From: Thermaceae bacterium
GTDB lineage: Bacteria; Deinococcota; Deinococci; Deinococcales; Marinithermaceae
Direction of reading: 5' to 3'
Assembly (NCBI GenBank): GCA_026985615.1
Contig: JALSQD010000035.1
Span: 1-15,514 of the forward strand
Length of the DNA: 15,514 nucleotides
The stretch's first letter is position 1, and each line of letters opens with the position of its first letter. Under the pieces are notes generated by a model. The model searched no databases. It was not told where the DNA came from and was given only the letters and a program-made list of their open reading frames with translations. A program made the translations under genes and the position numbers. Below, piece by piece: positions 1 to 7,342 of the stretch.

Positions 1-485
1 TGAGCGGAGCCGAGATCGGCGAGAACTGTGTGCTGGGGCAGAACGTCTTCGTGGCCAAGGGCGTGCGCATCGGCAACAACGTCAAGATCCAGAACAACGT
101 CTCGGTCTACGAAGGCGTCGAGCTGGAAGACGATGTCTTCTGCGGCCCTAGCATGGTCTTTACCAACGTCAAGAACCCGCGCTCAGCCTTCCCCCGCCGC
201 GGCCAGTACACCAAGACCATCGCCAAGCGCGGAGCCACCATTGGGGCCAACGCCACCATCGTCACCGGCGTCACCCTGGGCGCGTGGTGCTTCGTGGCCG
301 CTGGCGCGGTGGTCACCAAGGACGTTCCGGCCTACGCGATGGTAGCCGGGGTGCCCGCCAAGATCGTCGGCTGGGCCTGCGAGTGCGGCGAAAGGCTGAC
401 GTTCGACGGTGGCCGGGCCGTCTGCGGCGCCTGCGGCAAGACCTACCGCATGACCGGAGAGAATCAGGTGGAGAAAGCGACGTGA
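1..485 (+). CDS. wbpD: WbpD-like UDP-sugar N-acetyltransferase, 5' end cut by window
   Basis: This is the C-terminal part of a left-handed beta-helix (hexapeptide repeat) acetyltransferase. The open frame runs in from the window edge (first whole codon at 3), and the true start is upstream. The visible 160 residues hold hexapeptide turns (IGENCVLGQNVFVAKGVRIG, then IGANATIVTGVTLG) and the VAGVPAKIVGW end of the helix. A short Cys-rich tail follows, with CEC and CGAC pairs, which looks like a small zinc knuckle and is usual in the WbpD/WlbB group. By family, it would acetylate the 3-amino group of UDP-GlcNAc3NA in the cytoplasm, using acetyl-CoA. The stop overlaps the GTG of a WbpE-like aminotransferase, its expected pathway partner, which supports the call. 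The exact substrate is inferred. Confidence 0.85.
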   Translation, partial: SGAEIGENCVLGQNVFVAKGVRIGNNVKIQNNVSVYEGVELEDDVFCGPSMVFTNVKNPRSAFPRRGQYTKTIAKRGATIGANATIVTGVTLGAWCFVAAGAVVTKDVPAYAMVAGVPAKIVGWACECGERLTFDGGRAVCGACGKTYRMTGENQVEKAT

Positions 486-1585
486 GCAAGATCGAGATTC
501 CCATATACGACCCCCGCCCCGAGATCGCTGCCCTGCGGAGCGAGATCGACGCTGCCATTCGGCGCGTCGTCGACTCGGGGCGGTTCATCCTCGGCCCCGA
601 GGTCGAGGCCTTCGAGAGAGAAGTGGCCGAATACCTGGGCGTCAGGCACGCCATCGGCCTCAACTCCGGCACCGACGCGCTCGTCATTGGCCTGCGCGCG
701 CTGGGTGTGGGCCCCGGCGACGAAGTAATTACCACCCCCTTCACCTTCTTCGCCACCGCCGAGGCGATCAGCCTGGTGGGGGCCAAGCCTGTCTTCGTGG
801 ACGTTGACCCGCGCACCTTCAACATTGACCCGGCCCTCATCCCGGCCGCCCTTACGGAGCGCACCAAGGCCATCGTTCCGGTTCACCTCTACGGCCAGGC
901 GGCCGACATGGACCCTATCTTGGAAATCGCCCGCCAGTACGGGCTCAAGGTCTTGGAGGACACCGCTCAGGCTTTTGGCGGCGAGTATAAGGGCAAAAAG
1001 CTGGGCACGATCGGCGACGCGGGGGCCTTTTCGTTCTTTCCCACCAAGAACCTGGGAGGCTTCGGCGACGGGGGCTTGCTGGCCACCAACGACGACGGGG
1101 TGGCCGAGATGGCGCGGATGCTGCGCACCCACGGAGCCAAAAAGAAGTACCGGAACGAAATCCTGGGCTACAACTCCCGCCTGGACACGCTGCAGGCCGC
1201 CGTACTGCGGGTCAAGCTGCGCCACATCGACGCCTTCAACGAAGCCCGTCGCGCCCTCGCCCACGCCTACACCGCCCAGCTAGCCGAGCTGGAGGGGGTG
1301 ACGCCGCTTTACGAGGCCCCTTACGGGACACACGTCTACCACCAGTACACAGTGCGCATCGCGGACGGCCGGCGCGACGAGGTGGCCGCCGGCCTCGCAG
1401 AGCGCGGGATCGGCGCGATGATCTACTACCCCACGCCGGTACACCGGCTCCCCATTTACAACGAGCCGGCTGGCTGCTGCCCGCTTGCGGAGGCAGCTGC
1501 GGAAGAGGTGCTCTCGCTGCCGATTGGACCTTTTTTAGACTTAAGCACCCAAGCCCGAATATTAAAAGCTCTTCTTCAGCGATGA
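482..1585 (+). CDS. wbpE: WbpE-like PLP-dependent sugar aminotransferase (DegT/DnrJ/EryC1 family)
   Basis: The protein has 367 residues, the usual length for this fold type I family. It starts with GTG inside a 4-bp overlap with the upstream stop. An in-frame start at 284 exists but would lie deep inside the preceding gene. The PLP-binding lysine is K189 in FFPTKNLGGFGDGG. Other family landmarks are GLNSGTDALVIGLRALGVGPGDEV near the N-terminus, PVHLYGQ, and LEDTAQAFGGEYKG. By family and by its WbpD neighbour, it should transfer an amino group from glutamate to the 3-keto group of a UDP-2-acetamido uronate, giving UDP-GlcNAc3NA. The last 20 or so codons, from about 1530, are AT-richer than the rest of the gene (for example a TTTTTTAGACTTAAG stretch), marking the edge of the central low-GC block. 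DegT enzymes differ in regiochemistry, so the 3-amino assignment rests on context. Confidence 0.88.
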   Translation: MSKIEIPIYDPRPEIAALRSEIDAAIRRVVDSGRFILGPEVEAFEREVAEYLGVRHAIGLNSGTDALVIGLRALGVGPGDEVITTPFTFFATAEAISLVGAKPVFVDVDPRTFNIDPALIPAALTERTKAIVPVHLYGQAADMDPILEIARQYGLKVLEDTAQAFGGEYKGKKLGTIGDAGAFSFFPTKNLGGFGDGGLLATNDDGVAEMARMLRTHGAKKKYRNEILGYNSRLDTLQAAVLRVKLRHIDAFNEARRALAHAYTAQLAELEGVTPLYEAPYGTHVYHQYTVRIADGRRDEVAAGLAERGIGAMIYYPTPVHRLPIYNEPAGCCPLAEAAAEEVLSLPIGPFLDLSTQARILKALLQR

Positions 1586-2910
1586 CCATGCCCTCCTGGC
1601 GTAACCTCCTTGCCCGCCTGCCACAAAACGCTTTCGTTCGCAGCGCGGCTTTGGTTGCCTCTGGCAGCGTGGTGGGGCAAGCGATCATGGTAGCGGTTGC
1701 CCCGGTACTCAGCCGCCTATACCAACCGGCAGATTTCGGCGCTTTCGCTGTTTTTGCCTCCACCGTGGGAATCTTGGCCATTATCGCAAGCCTCCGCTAT
1801 GAGATAGCGATACCGCTCCCGCCAAACGAGCGGGAGGCTTGGGCCCTCGCGCGCCTTGCACTTGCAGCTGCTGCAGTAGTAAGCGGTCTTCTACTGATAA
1901 GTGTCTGGGTATGGGGGCCGCACTACATGGCCGTGTTTGGAATATCCAGCGATCAAACCATATTGATTTACCTGATTCCAATTGGGATTGTACTTACCAG
2001 TCTTTATCAGATAAGTAACTACTTAATTATTCGCCAAGGCCGACACGAGCTTCTTGCCAAGGGCAAGATCTTACAGGGAGGTACAGCCGCCACCCTGCAG
2101 ACAGGTCTAGGCTACACCCCCCTTGGTCCAGCTGGTTTGGCCATAGGTATGATGCTGGGTCGGTTTGCTGCTTCAATATACGCACTCGCTTCTCTTAACA
2201 AAACCTCTGGCAAAAGCGTCGGCCTTATGGTTGTGGCACGCCGCTACATTCGTTTCCCAAAACTTGCGTTGCCCTCTGGTGCCATTAACGCTCTTTCTGT
2301 CGAAATGCCTTTACTTCTCGGCTCCTACCTTTATGGGACCGACACGGCAGGATTTTACGCGCTCGCCCAGCGAGTAGTCGTAACCCCCCTCAGCATGATA
2401 GGAAAGTCTATTGCGCAGGTATACATGTCTGCCCTAGGCGAACGTGTGCGAGAGCGGGATCCTGCGGCGATTCTACTCTTTACGGGCGTAGCGCGGCGTT
2501 TGTTTCTGCTAGGTGCGGTCCCTTTCTTGCTCTTGGGCCTCCTCGCGCCCTCATTGTTCGGAATCGCCTTCGGGGAAAGATGGTATGCATCCGGGATATT
2601 GGTGCGCATATTAGCTCCCGCTTTTCTAGCTCAGTTCGTTGTTGTGCCGCTTTCGCAAACGCTTAATTTTATCAGCCGTCAGGACTATCAGCTTGCTTGG
2701 GATATAGCACGATTTGCCGGTGTTGCAGGCTCCTTTGCTTTGGCGTACTGGCTAGGTTTGAACTATATTTTTGCGTTCGCGGCATTTAGCATTTTGTTGA
2801 CGCTGGCCTACGCGGTGCTTTATCTGGTAATGCTTACTGCACTTCGCAGGGCGGTTTCAGCCTGGCAGACTAGTGAAGGGGGCGGGTCTAATGCAGACAT
2901 TGAGAGTTAA
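1582..2910 (+). CDS. wzx: Wzx-type oligosaccharide flippase
   Basis: This 442-residue integral membrane protein has about a dozen hydrophobic segments. It belongs to the polysaccharide biosynthesis/MOP flippase family. Typical features are the N-terminal VRSAALVASGSVVGQAIMV helix, LSRLYQPADFGAFAVFAS (the family's RLY.P.dFG signature), and TAGFYALAQRVVVTPLSMIG in the middle. Its role would be to move the undecaprenyl-PP-linked repeat unit across the cytoplasmic membrane before polymerisation. The ATG at 1582 lies in an ATGA overlap with the wbpE stop. A second ATG at 1588 is possible, and no good ribosome-binding site is seen, so translational coupling is likely. Codon use drifts toward AT along the gene, unlike the flanking pathway genes. 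The flippase assignment is firm; the glycan carried is inferred. Confidence 0.87.
   Translation: MTMPSWRNLLARLPQNAFVRSAALVASGSVVGQAIMVAVAPVLSRLYQPADFGAFAVFASTVGILAIIASLRYEIAIPLPPNEREAWALARLALAAAAVVSGLLLISVWVWGPHYMAVFGISSDQTILIYLIPIGIVLTSLYQISNYLIIRQGRHELLAKGKILQGGTAATLQTGLGYTPLGPAGLAIGMMLGRFAASIYALASLNKTSGKSVGLMVVARRYIRFPKLALPSGAINALSVEMPLLLGSYLYGTDTAGFYALAQRVVVTPLSMIGKSIAQVYMSALGERVRERDPAAILLFTGVARRLFLLGAVPFLLLGLLAPSLFGIAFGERWYASGILVRILAPAFLAQFVVVPLSQTLNFISRQDYQLAWDIARFAGVAGSFALAYWLGLNYIFAFAAFSILLTLAYAVLYLVMLTALRRAVSAWQTSEGGGSNADIES
2876..2882 (+). promoter_or_regulatory. Ribosome-binding site that sets the start of the C5-epimerase gene
   Basis: AAGGGGG lies 8 nt before the ATG at 2891, inside the 3' end of wzx. 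The open frame could start at GTG 2873, but that codon would have this purine run inside the coding part and no site of its own. The ATG at 2891 is therefore preferred. Confidence 0.55.
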
Positions 2911-3835
2911 GTTGCTCCGCGACGTAGCAAGCTACCTGCGAAGAAACTGCGACTTTAGTTATCGCGAAGACGCGGTTACTTCAACAGCTTACCCTGTGGA
3001 TCTTGCCTTCACCTTGGAGAGGGAAGACCTGTATTACCGGCCCAAAGATGCAGACGGATTGCCTGTTCGCATATATCTTTCAGCGGGCCGGCAGTACAAC
3101 CCGACCCGTATAGCCGCTTATGCCCTTGCTCACTACAACCGCTACCTTGATCATGAGGATGAAGCGGACAAGGCCACTTTTTTTAGAGCGGCGGAGTGGT
3201 TCATGCGTAGCCCTGACGGGCGGTGGCGCTACGAGTTCGATTGGGGTGAGCTGAAAGCCCCTTGGGTATCTGCTATGGCCCAGGGTGAAGGCGTGAGTGT
3301 ACTAGTGCGTGCCTGGTATCTGAGCGGCGAAGACCGCTATTTAGAGCAAGCCTTGCGGGCACTTGAACCCTTTACCCAGCCCGCAAATGAAGGTGGCGTT
3401 CTTTCCTTTCTGGAAAGCGGCGACCCGTTTTTGGAAGAATACCCAACCCCTAGGCCTGTGCATGTCCTGAACGGGTTCCTTTACGCAGTAATTGGCCTCG
3501 CGGACTTGGAGCGTATCGCTGGGCAAGTTTTGCCGAAGGGGCTGCGTGCTTCAGACTGGCTTGGTGTCCTAACTAAACACCTGAACGGCTGGAACCTTGG
3601 CTTCTGGTCTGCGTACGACCTTGCGGTAGGCCGCTATGGGCTGCGAAACCCTGCGACTGTATCCTATCATAGGTTGCACATCGCACAATTGCGATTCCTG
3701 GGCGAATGGGGATCGTCGGATGTTTTGATAGCGGTAGCTCGGCAATGGCAGGCTTATTTGAAATCAACCGTCAACCGCGTTCGCGCATTGGCGCTGAAAA
3801 TAAGCTTTCGTTCGCTACATAAGGTGCCGCGATGA
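2891..3835 (+). CDS. D-glucuronyl C5-epimerase family protein
   Basis: This 314-residue protein corresponds to the C-terminal catalytic domain of heparan sulfate glucuronyl C5-epimerase (GLCE). In order it shows QYNPTRIAAYALAHYNRYL, GRWRYEFDWGELKAPWVSAM followed by AQGEGVSVLVRAWYLSG, LEEYPTPRPVHVLNGFLYAV, WSAYDL, and SYHRLHIAQL. These match conserved animal GLCE segments. E183/Y184, Y242 and Y259 line up with human E499/Y500, Y560 and Y578, the catalytic-site residues. The position matching human R563 appears to be Ala245. No signal peptide or membrane helix is seen, so it is probably cytoplasmic; the C-terminus is basic (KSTVNRVRALALKISFRSLHK) and could touch the membrane. It overlaps wzx by 20 bp and wzy by 4 bp. 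The family inverts C5 of a uronate in a glycan chain, D-GlcA to L-IdoA. Here the substrate may instead be the predicted diacetamido mannuronate, which is inference. Confidence 0.82.
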   Translation: MQTLRVKLLRDVASYLRRNCDFSYREDAVTSTAYPVDLAFTLEREDLYYRPKDADGLPVRIYLSAGRQYNPTRIAAYALAHYNRYLDHEDEADKATFFRAAEWFMRSPDGRWRYEFDWGELKAPWVSAMAQGEGVSVLVRAWYLSGEDRYLEQALRALEPFTQPANEGGVLSFLESGDPFLEEYPTPRPVHVLNGFLYAVIGLADLERIAGQVLPKGLRASDWLGVLTKHLNGWNLGFWSAYDLAVGRYGLRNPATVSYHRLHIAQLRFLGEWGSSDVLIAVARQWQAYLKSTVNRVRALALKISFRSLHKVPR

Positions 3836-5163
3836 GGTTAAGGATAAGACTAGTCAGATTTTTGCAGAATCGTTTGCTTACCGATATAGCAGTAGCAAGT
3901 TTTATTGTTGCATTTCACTTGAGTTATCGTTATCTCATTGTTCCAAACTATAACTATCAAGGATTTGTTTACGAGCCCAGAGAGCCTACTATTTGGGTAG
4001 CTTTCTTGCTCGCCTTCCTGCCTTCCAAAGCATTACCTGTGCACCTACGCAGACCGTCCTCTTTCGTGCTCTGGTTACTCTATCTGTTGGTTTATGTGCC
4101 CGCACAGCTTGTGCTAGCGTACACTTTTTCTGGTTTTTCCGAGCATCTTTTTTCTTTCCAGTTAAGCCTCCTCGCATCCATGACGATCGTGTCACTTGTG
4201 CCTAGGCTTCCTACCATACCCTTACCCCGCTTCTCAGTACCACCCTGGCTTTTCTGGCTGGGTGTGTTGGGCTATGTAGCATTTGCCTACGGCCTACTTT
4301 TTAAAGTTTTCGGTTTTAAAGGGTTTGTGGGTAGCCTGTCTGAAGTATACCAAGTACGACTTGGGGCTCGGGAGGTCTTAGCAGATGCTGGCCGTTGGGT
4401 AGGTTATTCAATGCGATGGCTTTCTGAGGCTGTTAACCCCTTTTTGATGGCGGTGGGTATTAGTGAGCGGCGCTGGGAGCTCTTTGTACTTGGGGTTTTA
4501 GGTCAGGTACTCATTTTTAGTTTTGACGCGACCAAGTCTACTTTGGGCTCGATTGTATTCGTTATAGGCCTGTTTTATTTGGTTTCTCGATCGTTTGCTT
4601 TGTATGCGCGACACCTGGTGGTTGCTTTTTTAGGTCTATTCGCTTTTGTCGCGGCACTAGACAGTTTAATACGCCAGCCAGTTTTCACTGGCCTTTTGCT
4701 CAGACGGCTCTTTGCGGTGCCTGGGTTGTTAACCTCGTTTTATTTAGATTATTTCAGCACACACCCCCATTTTTACTGGACACATACTGTTTACGCTCGG
4801 CTTTTAGGTTTTACTAATACTGTTTATCCTCAATACGCTAGCCCGGGTTTCTTGATCGGCGATATCTCTTTTCACAATCCTGCTGGCAACGCCAACGTCA
4901 ACCTTTGGGCAGACGGCTATGCAAACGCTGGGTTGTGGGGTGTGGCTCTTATAACATTGTTATTGTACTTGCTATTGTGGTTTTATGACAGCGTCTCGGC
5001 CAGAAAAGATTTGCGAGTGGCACTTCTCTTGATCGCCATGCCTGCTTTTGCGTTAACAAACACTTCGTTGCTAACTTCGCTACTTTCTCACGGTTGGCTG
5101 CCGGCTATCTTACTGATGTGGTACTACCCTTCGCTTCGTCGCAACAATCGGGGAAGGCGATGA
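3832..5163 (+). CDS. wzy: Wzy-type oligosaccharide repeat-unit polymerase
   Basis: This 443-residue polytopic membrane protein has roughly ten or more hydrophobic segments and starts in an ATGA overlap with the epimerase gene. Near residues 350-375 it carries GNANVNLWADGYANAGLWGV, which resembles the N-A-N...a-d-a-Y-A-N-x-G-x-x-G pattern of repeat-unit polymerases. The preceding loop (residues about 300-350) is long and polar, as expected for the catalytic periplasmic loop of Wzy proteins. It would join flipped repeat units at their reducing ends on the outer face of the membrane. Wzy sequences diverge greatly, so the call relies on topology, this motif and its place beside wzx. This is one of the most AT-rich genes in the window: a hand count of row 4501-4560 gives 26 of 60 G+C. 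Confidence 0.78.
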   Translation: MRLRIRLVRFLQNRLLTDIAVASFIVAFHLSYRYLIVPNYNYQGFVYEPREPTIWVAFLLAFLPSKALPVHLRRPSSFVLWLLYLLVYVPAQLVLAYTFSGFSEHLFSFQLSLLASMTIVSLVPRLPTIPLPRFSVPPWLFWLGVLGYVAFAYGLLFKVFGFKGFVGSLSEVYQVRLGAREVLADAGRWVGYSMRWLSEAVNPFLMAVGISERRWELFVLGVLGQVLIFSFDATKSTLGSIVFVIGLFYLVSRSFALYARHLVVAFLGLFAFVAALDSLIRQPVFTGLLLRRLFAVPGLLTSFYLDYFSTHPHFYWTHTVYARLLGFTNTVYPQYASPGFLIGDISFHNPAGNANVNLWADGYANAGLWGVALITLLLYLLLWFYDSVSARKDLRVALLLIAMPAFALTNTSLLTSLLSHGWLPAILLMWYYPSLRRNNRGRR

Positions 5164-6263
5164 GTAACGTTCGGTTATGCCACCTCACCACCGTTCACCC
5201 TCCTGACGATGTCCGAATCTATCAGAAGGAGGCCCGCAGCCTGGCCCAGGCCGGGTACGACGTAACGCTCGTTGCCCCTGCGCTAAAAGAAGTCCGACTT
5301 GAAGGTGTGCGTTGGCTGGCCCTGCGGCCGCCCAAGGGAAGGTTCGACCGCTTTCTGCGCCTGGGAGTTGACGCTTACCGCAATGTGCTTGCTTCCCGAG
5401 CCAAGGTTGTTCATATTCACGACCCGGAGCTGATCTTTGTGGGACTGGCGTTGAAGCTTAGCGGCCGGAAGGTAATCTGGGACGTGCACGAAGACCTTCC
5501 CTTGCAAGTTTTATCTAAGCCGTGGATTCCTGAATATTTAAGAAGGCTTGCTTCGTGGCTAACCAAGGGCTCTCAGCAGGTTGCAGCACTTGTGTTTGAC
5601 GCGGTGGTAGCGGCTACTCCGGCAATTGCCAAGCATTTTCCTTCCAGAAAAACCGTCACGATTCATAACTTTCCTCGCCTGGAAGAGCTGGAAGGTCGTG
5701 TAACGCCCTATCGAGACCGCCCGCTCCAGGTGCTCTATGCGGGGGGGATTACTTCGATCCGTGGCACCAGGGAGATGGTGGAGGCCATCGGTCGCGTGAA
5801 AAGCTCCGTGGAGCTTATACTTGCTGGCTCTTTTGAGTCGGAAGACCTGAAGCAACAGCTCAGTCGAATGCCGGGTTGGAGCAGAACCCGATTCCTAGGG
5901 TGGGTGGATCGAGTCGAGCTGGCCAAGCTTTTGGGGCAGGCGAGGGTTGGGCTTGTGTTGTTTGCGCCTGTCCCAAATCACATTGAGGCTCTGCCTAACA
6001 AAATTTTTGAGTACATGGCCTCCGCTACGCCTTTTGTGGCTTCGGATTTTCCCATATGGCGGGAGTACGGAGAAGGGGCGGGTTTGTTCGTGGATCCAAA
6101 GGATCCAGAGGCAATTGCGGACGCTATCGAGTGGCTTATCAACCACCCAGACGAAGCCGAAAAGATGGGCAGGCGCGGCCGGGAGTTGGTGGAAGAGCGC
6201 TATAACTGGGAAGCTGAAGCTAGGAAGCTCTCGAAGCTGTACGAGGAGGTTTTGAAAAAGTGA
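5160..6263 (+). CDS. GT4-family glycosyltransferase (WbpH position)
   Basis: The protein has 367 residues and a GT-B fold. The start is the ATG of an ATGA overlap with wzy, with GGGGAAGG just upstream; an in-frame start at 5094 would intrude 22 codons into wzy. The N-terminal domain has HLTTVHPPDDVRIYQKEARSL followed by VHIHDPELIFVGLAL and WDVHEDLP. The C-terminal domain has VLYAGGI, then the EX7E nucleotide-sugar motif E276...E284 in EALPNKIFEYMAS. This is a retaining GT4 enzyme that acts on the cytoplasmic face, extending the lipid-linked primer with a UDP-sugar. Donor and linkage cannot be read from sequence. Its place just before the WbpI-like gene matches WbpH in the Pseudomonas aeruginosa O5 cluster, so a 2,3-diacetamido uronate donor is a reasonable guess. 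Confidence 0.85.
   Translation: MSNVRLCHLTTVHPPDDVRIYQKEARSLAQAGYDVTLVAPALKEVRLEGVRWLALRPPKGRFDRFLRLGVDAYRNVLASRAKVVHIHDPELIFVGLALKLSGRKVIWDVHEDLPLQVLSKPWIPEYLRRLASWLTKGSQQVAALVFDAVVAATPAIAKHFPSRKTVTIHNFPRLEELEGRVTPYRDRPLQVLYAGGITSIRGTREMVEAIGRVKSSVELILAGSFESEDLKQQLSRMPGWSRTRFLGWVDRVELAKLLGQARVGLVLFAPVPNHIEALPNKIFEYMASATPFVASDFPIWREYGEGAGLFVDPKDPEAIADAIEWLINHPDEAEKMGRRGRELVEERYNWEAEARKLSKLYEEVLKK
6244..6250 (+). promoter_or_regulatory. Ribosome-binding site supporting the GTG start of the 2-epimerase gene
   Basis: AGGAGGT sits 9 nt before GTG 6260, within the last codons of the upstream glycosyltransferase gene. It is the clearest Shine-Dalgarno in the cluster and supports the GTGA overlap start. 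Confidence 0.6.
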
Positions 6264-7342
6264 AGCTGGTGACTGTTCTGGGGGCCAGGCCACAGTTTAT
6301 CAAGGCGGCTCCGGTTTCACGCTCGCTGAGTGCAACGAACGGCGTTCGGGAGATACTGGTGCACACCGGACAGCATTTTGACGACAACATGAGTAAAGTT
6401 TTTTTCGATGAGTTAGGTATTCCAAAACCCAAATACAATCTGGGCGTCGGAGGCGGCACCCACGGGCAGAACACCGGCCGGATGCTCGAGGGCATCGAGC
6501 CGGTGCTTCTGTACGAACGCCCTGACTGGGTGCTCGTCTACGGCGATACCGACAGCACCCTAGCTGGTGCCCTGGCGGCGGTGAAGCTCCACATTCCGGT
6601 GGCCCACGTGGAGGCCGGCCTGCGCTCCTTCAACCGCCACATGCCCGAGGAGATCAACCGGGTGCTCACCGACCACGCCGCCGACCTGCTCCTCGCCCCC
6701 ACCCCCACGGCCGTGGAGAACCTGCGCCGGGAGGGGCTGCCCGAGGCGCGCGTGCGCTGGGTAGGCGACGTGATGTACGACGCGGCGCTGCATTTCGGTC
6801 GGCTGGCCGACCGCGCCAGCACGGCGCTTGAGCGGCTGGGGCTGGAACCACGCGGTTACGTGCTGGCCACGGTTCACCGCGCCGAAAACACCGACGACCC
6901 CGCGCGGCTGGAGGCCGTCTTCGAAGGGCTTTCCCGGGTGGCCGCGGAGCTCCCGGTGGCGTTGCCGCTGCACCCGCGCACGCGCAAGGCGCTCGAGCGG
7001 CTCGGCTGGCTCGAGCGCTCCCGTGAGCGGCTGCAGCTCATCGAGCCCGTCGGCTATCTGGACATGGTGGCCCTCGAGAAGAACGCGCGCCTGATCGCCA
7101 CCGACTCGGGCGGGGTCCAGAAAGAGGCCTACTTTTTCGGCGTGCCCTGCGTCACGCTGCGCGACGAGACCGAGTGGGTCGAGCTCGTCGAGGCCGGCTG
7201 GAACCTCCTGGCCCCGCCCCGCGACGCCGAAACGGTGGCCCGTGCGATCCGCGCCCACCTGGACGCCCGCGGCCGGCCCATCGAGGCCTACGGCGACGGC
7301 CGCGCGGCGGAGCGGATCGTGACAGAATTGACGGAGCGATGA
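6260..7342 (+). CDS. wbpI: Non-hydrolysing UDP-HexNAc 2-epimerase, WbpI-like
   Basis: The protein has 360 residues, full length for this family. Conserved landmarks are GARPQFIKAAPV at the N-terminus, HTGQHFDDNMSKVFF, GDTDSTLAGALAA (D96), HVEAGLRSFNRHMPEEINR (E118, E130/E131), HRAENTDDP (H206), LPLHPRTRK, and TDSGGVQKEAYFFGVPCVTL. All match active non-hydrolysing epimerases of the WecB/WbpI type. With WbpD and WbpE in the same operon, WbpI is the better reading: UDP-GlcNAc3NAcA to UDP-ManNAc3NAcA. Plain UDP-GlcNAc to UDP-ManNAc (WecB) remains possible. The gene is mosaic in composition. Row 6361-6420 counts 24 of 60 G+C, while 6441-6480 counts 31 of 40, so the change falls near codon 61. The start is GTG with a strong ribosome-binding site. 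Confidence 0.87.
   Translation: MKLVTVLGARPQFIKAAPVSRSLSATNGVREILVHTGQHFDDNMSKVFFDELGIPKPKYNLGVGGGTHGQNTGRMLEGIEPVLLYERPDWVLVYGDTDSTLAGALAAVKLHIPVAHVEAGLRSFNRHMPEEINRVLTDHAADLLLAPTPTAVENLRREGLPEARVRWVGDVMYDAALHFGRLADRASTALERLGLEPRGYVLATVHRAENTDDPARLEAVFEGLSRVAAELPVALPLHPRTRKALERLGWLERSRERLQLIEPVGYLDMVALEKNARLIATDSGGVQKEAYFFGVPCVTLRDETEWVELVEAGWNLLAPPRDAETVARAIRAHLDARGRPIEAYGDGRAAERIVTELTER

Noticed and set aside
2873..2890. GTG 2873 as start of the C5-epimerase
   Set aside because: The AAGGGGG run right after it is well placed as the ribosome-binding site of ATG 2891. The extra six residues add nothing conserved.
6260..7342. Sialic or legionaminic acid pathway (NeuC/NeuB type) starting from the 2-epimerase
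   Set aside because: The protein follows the non-hydrolysing WecB/WbpI pattern, and no NeuB-like synthase or CMP-transferase gene is present in the window.
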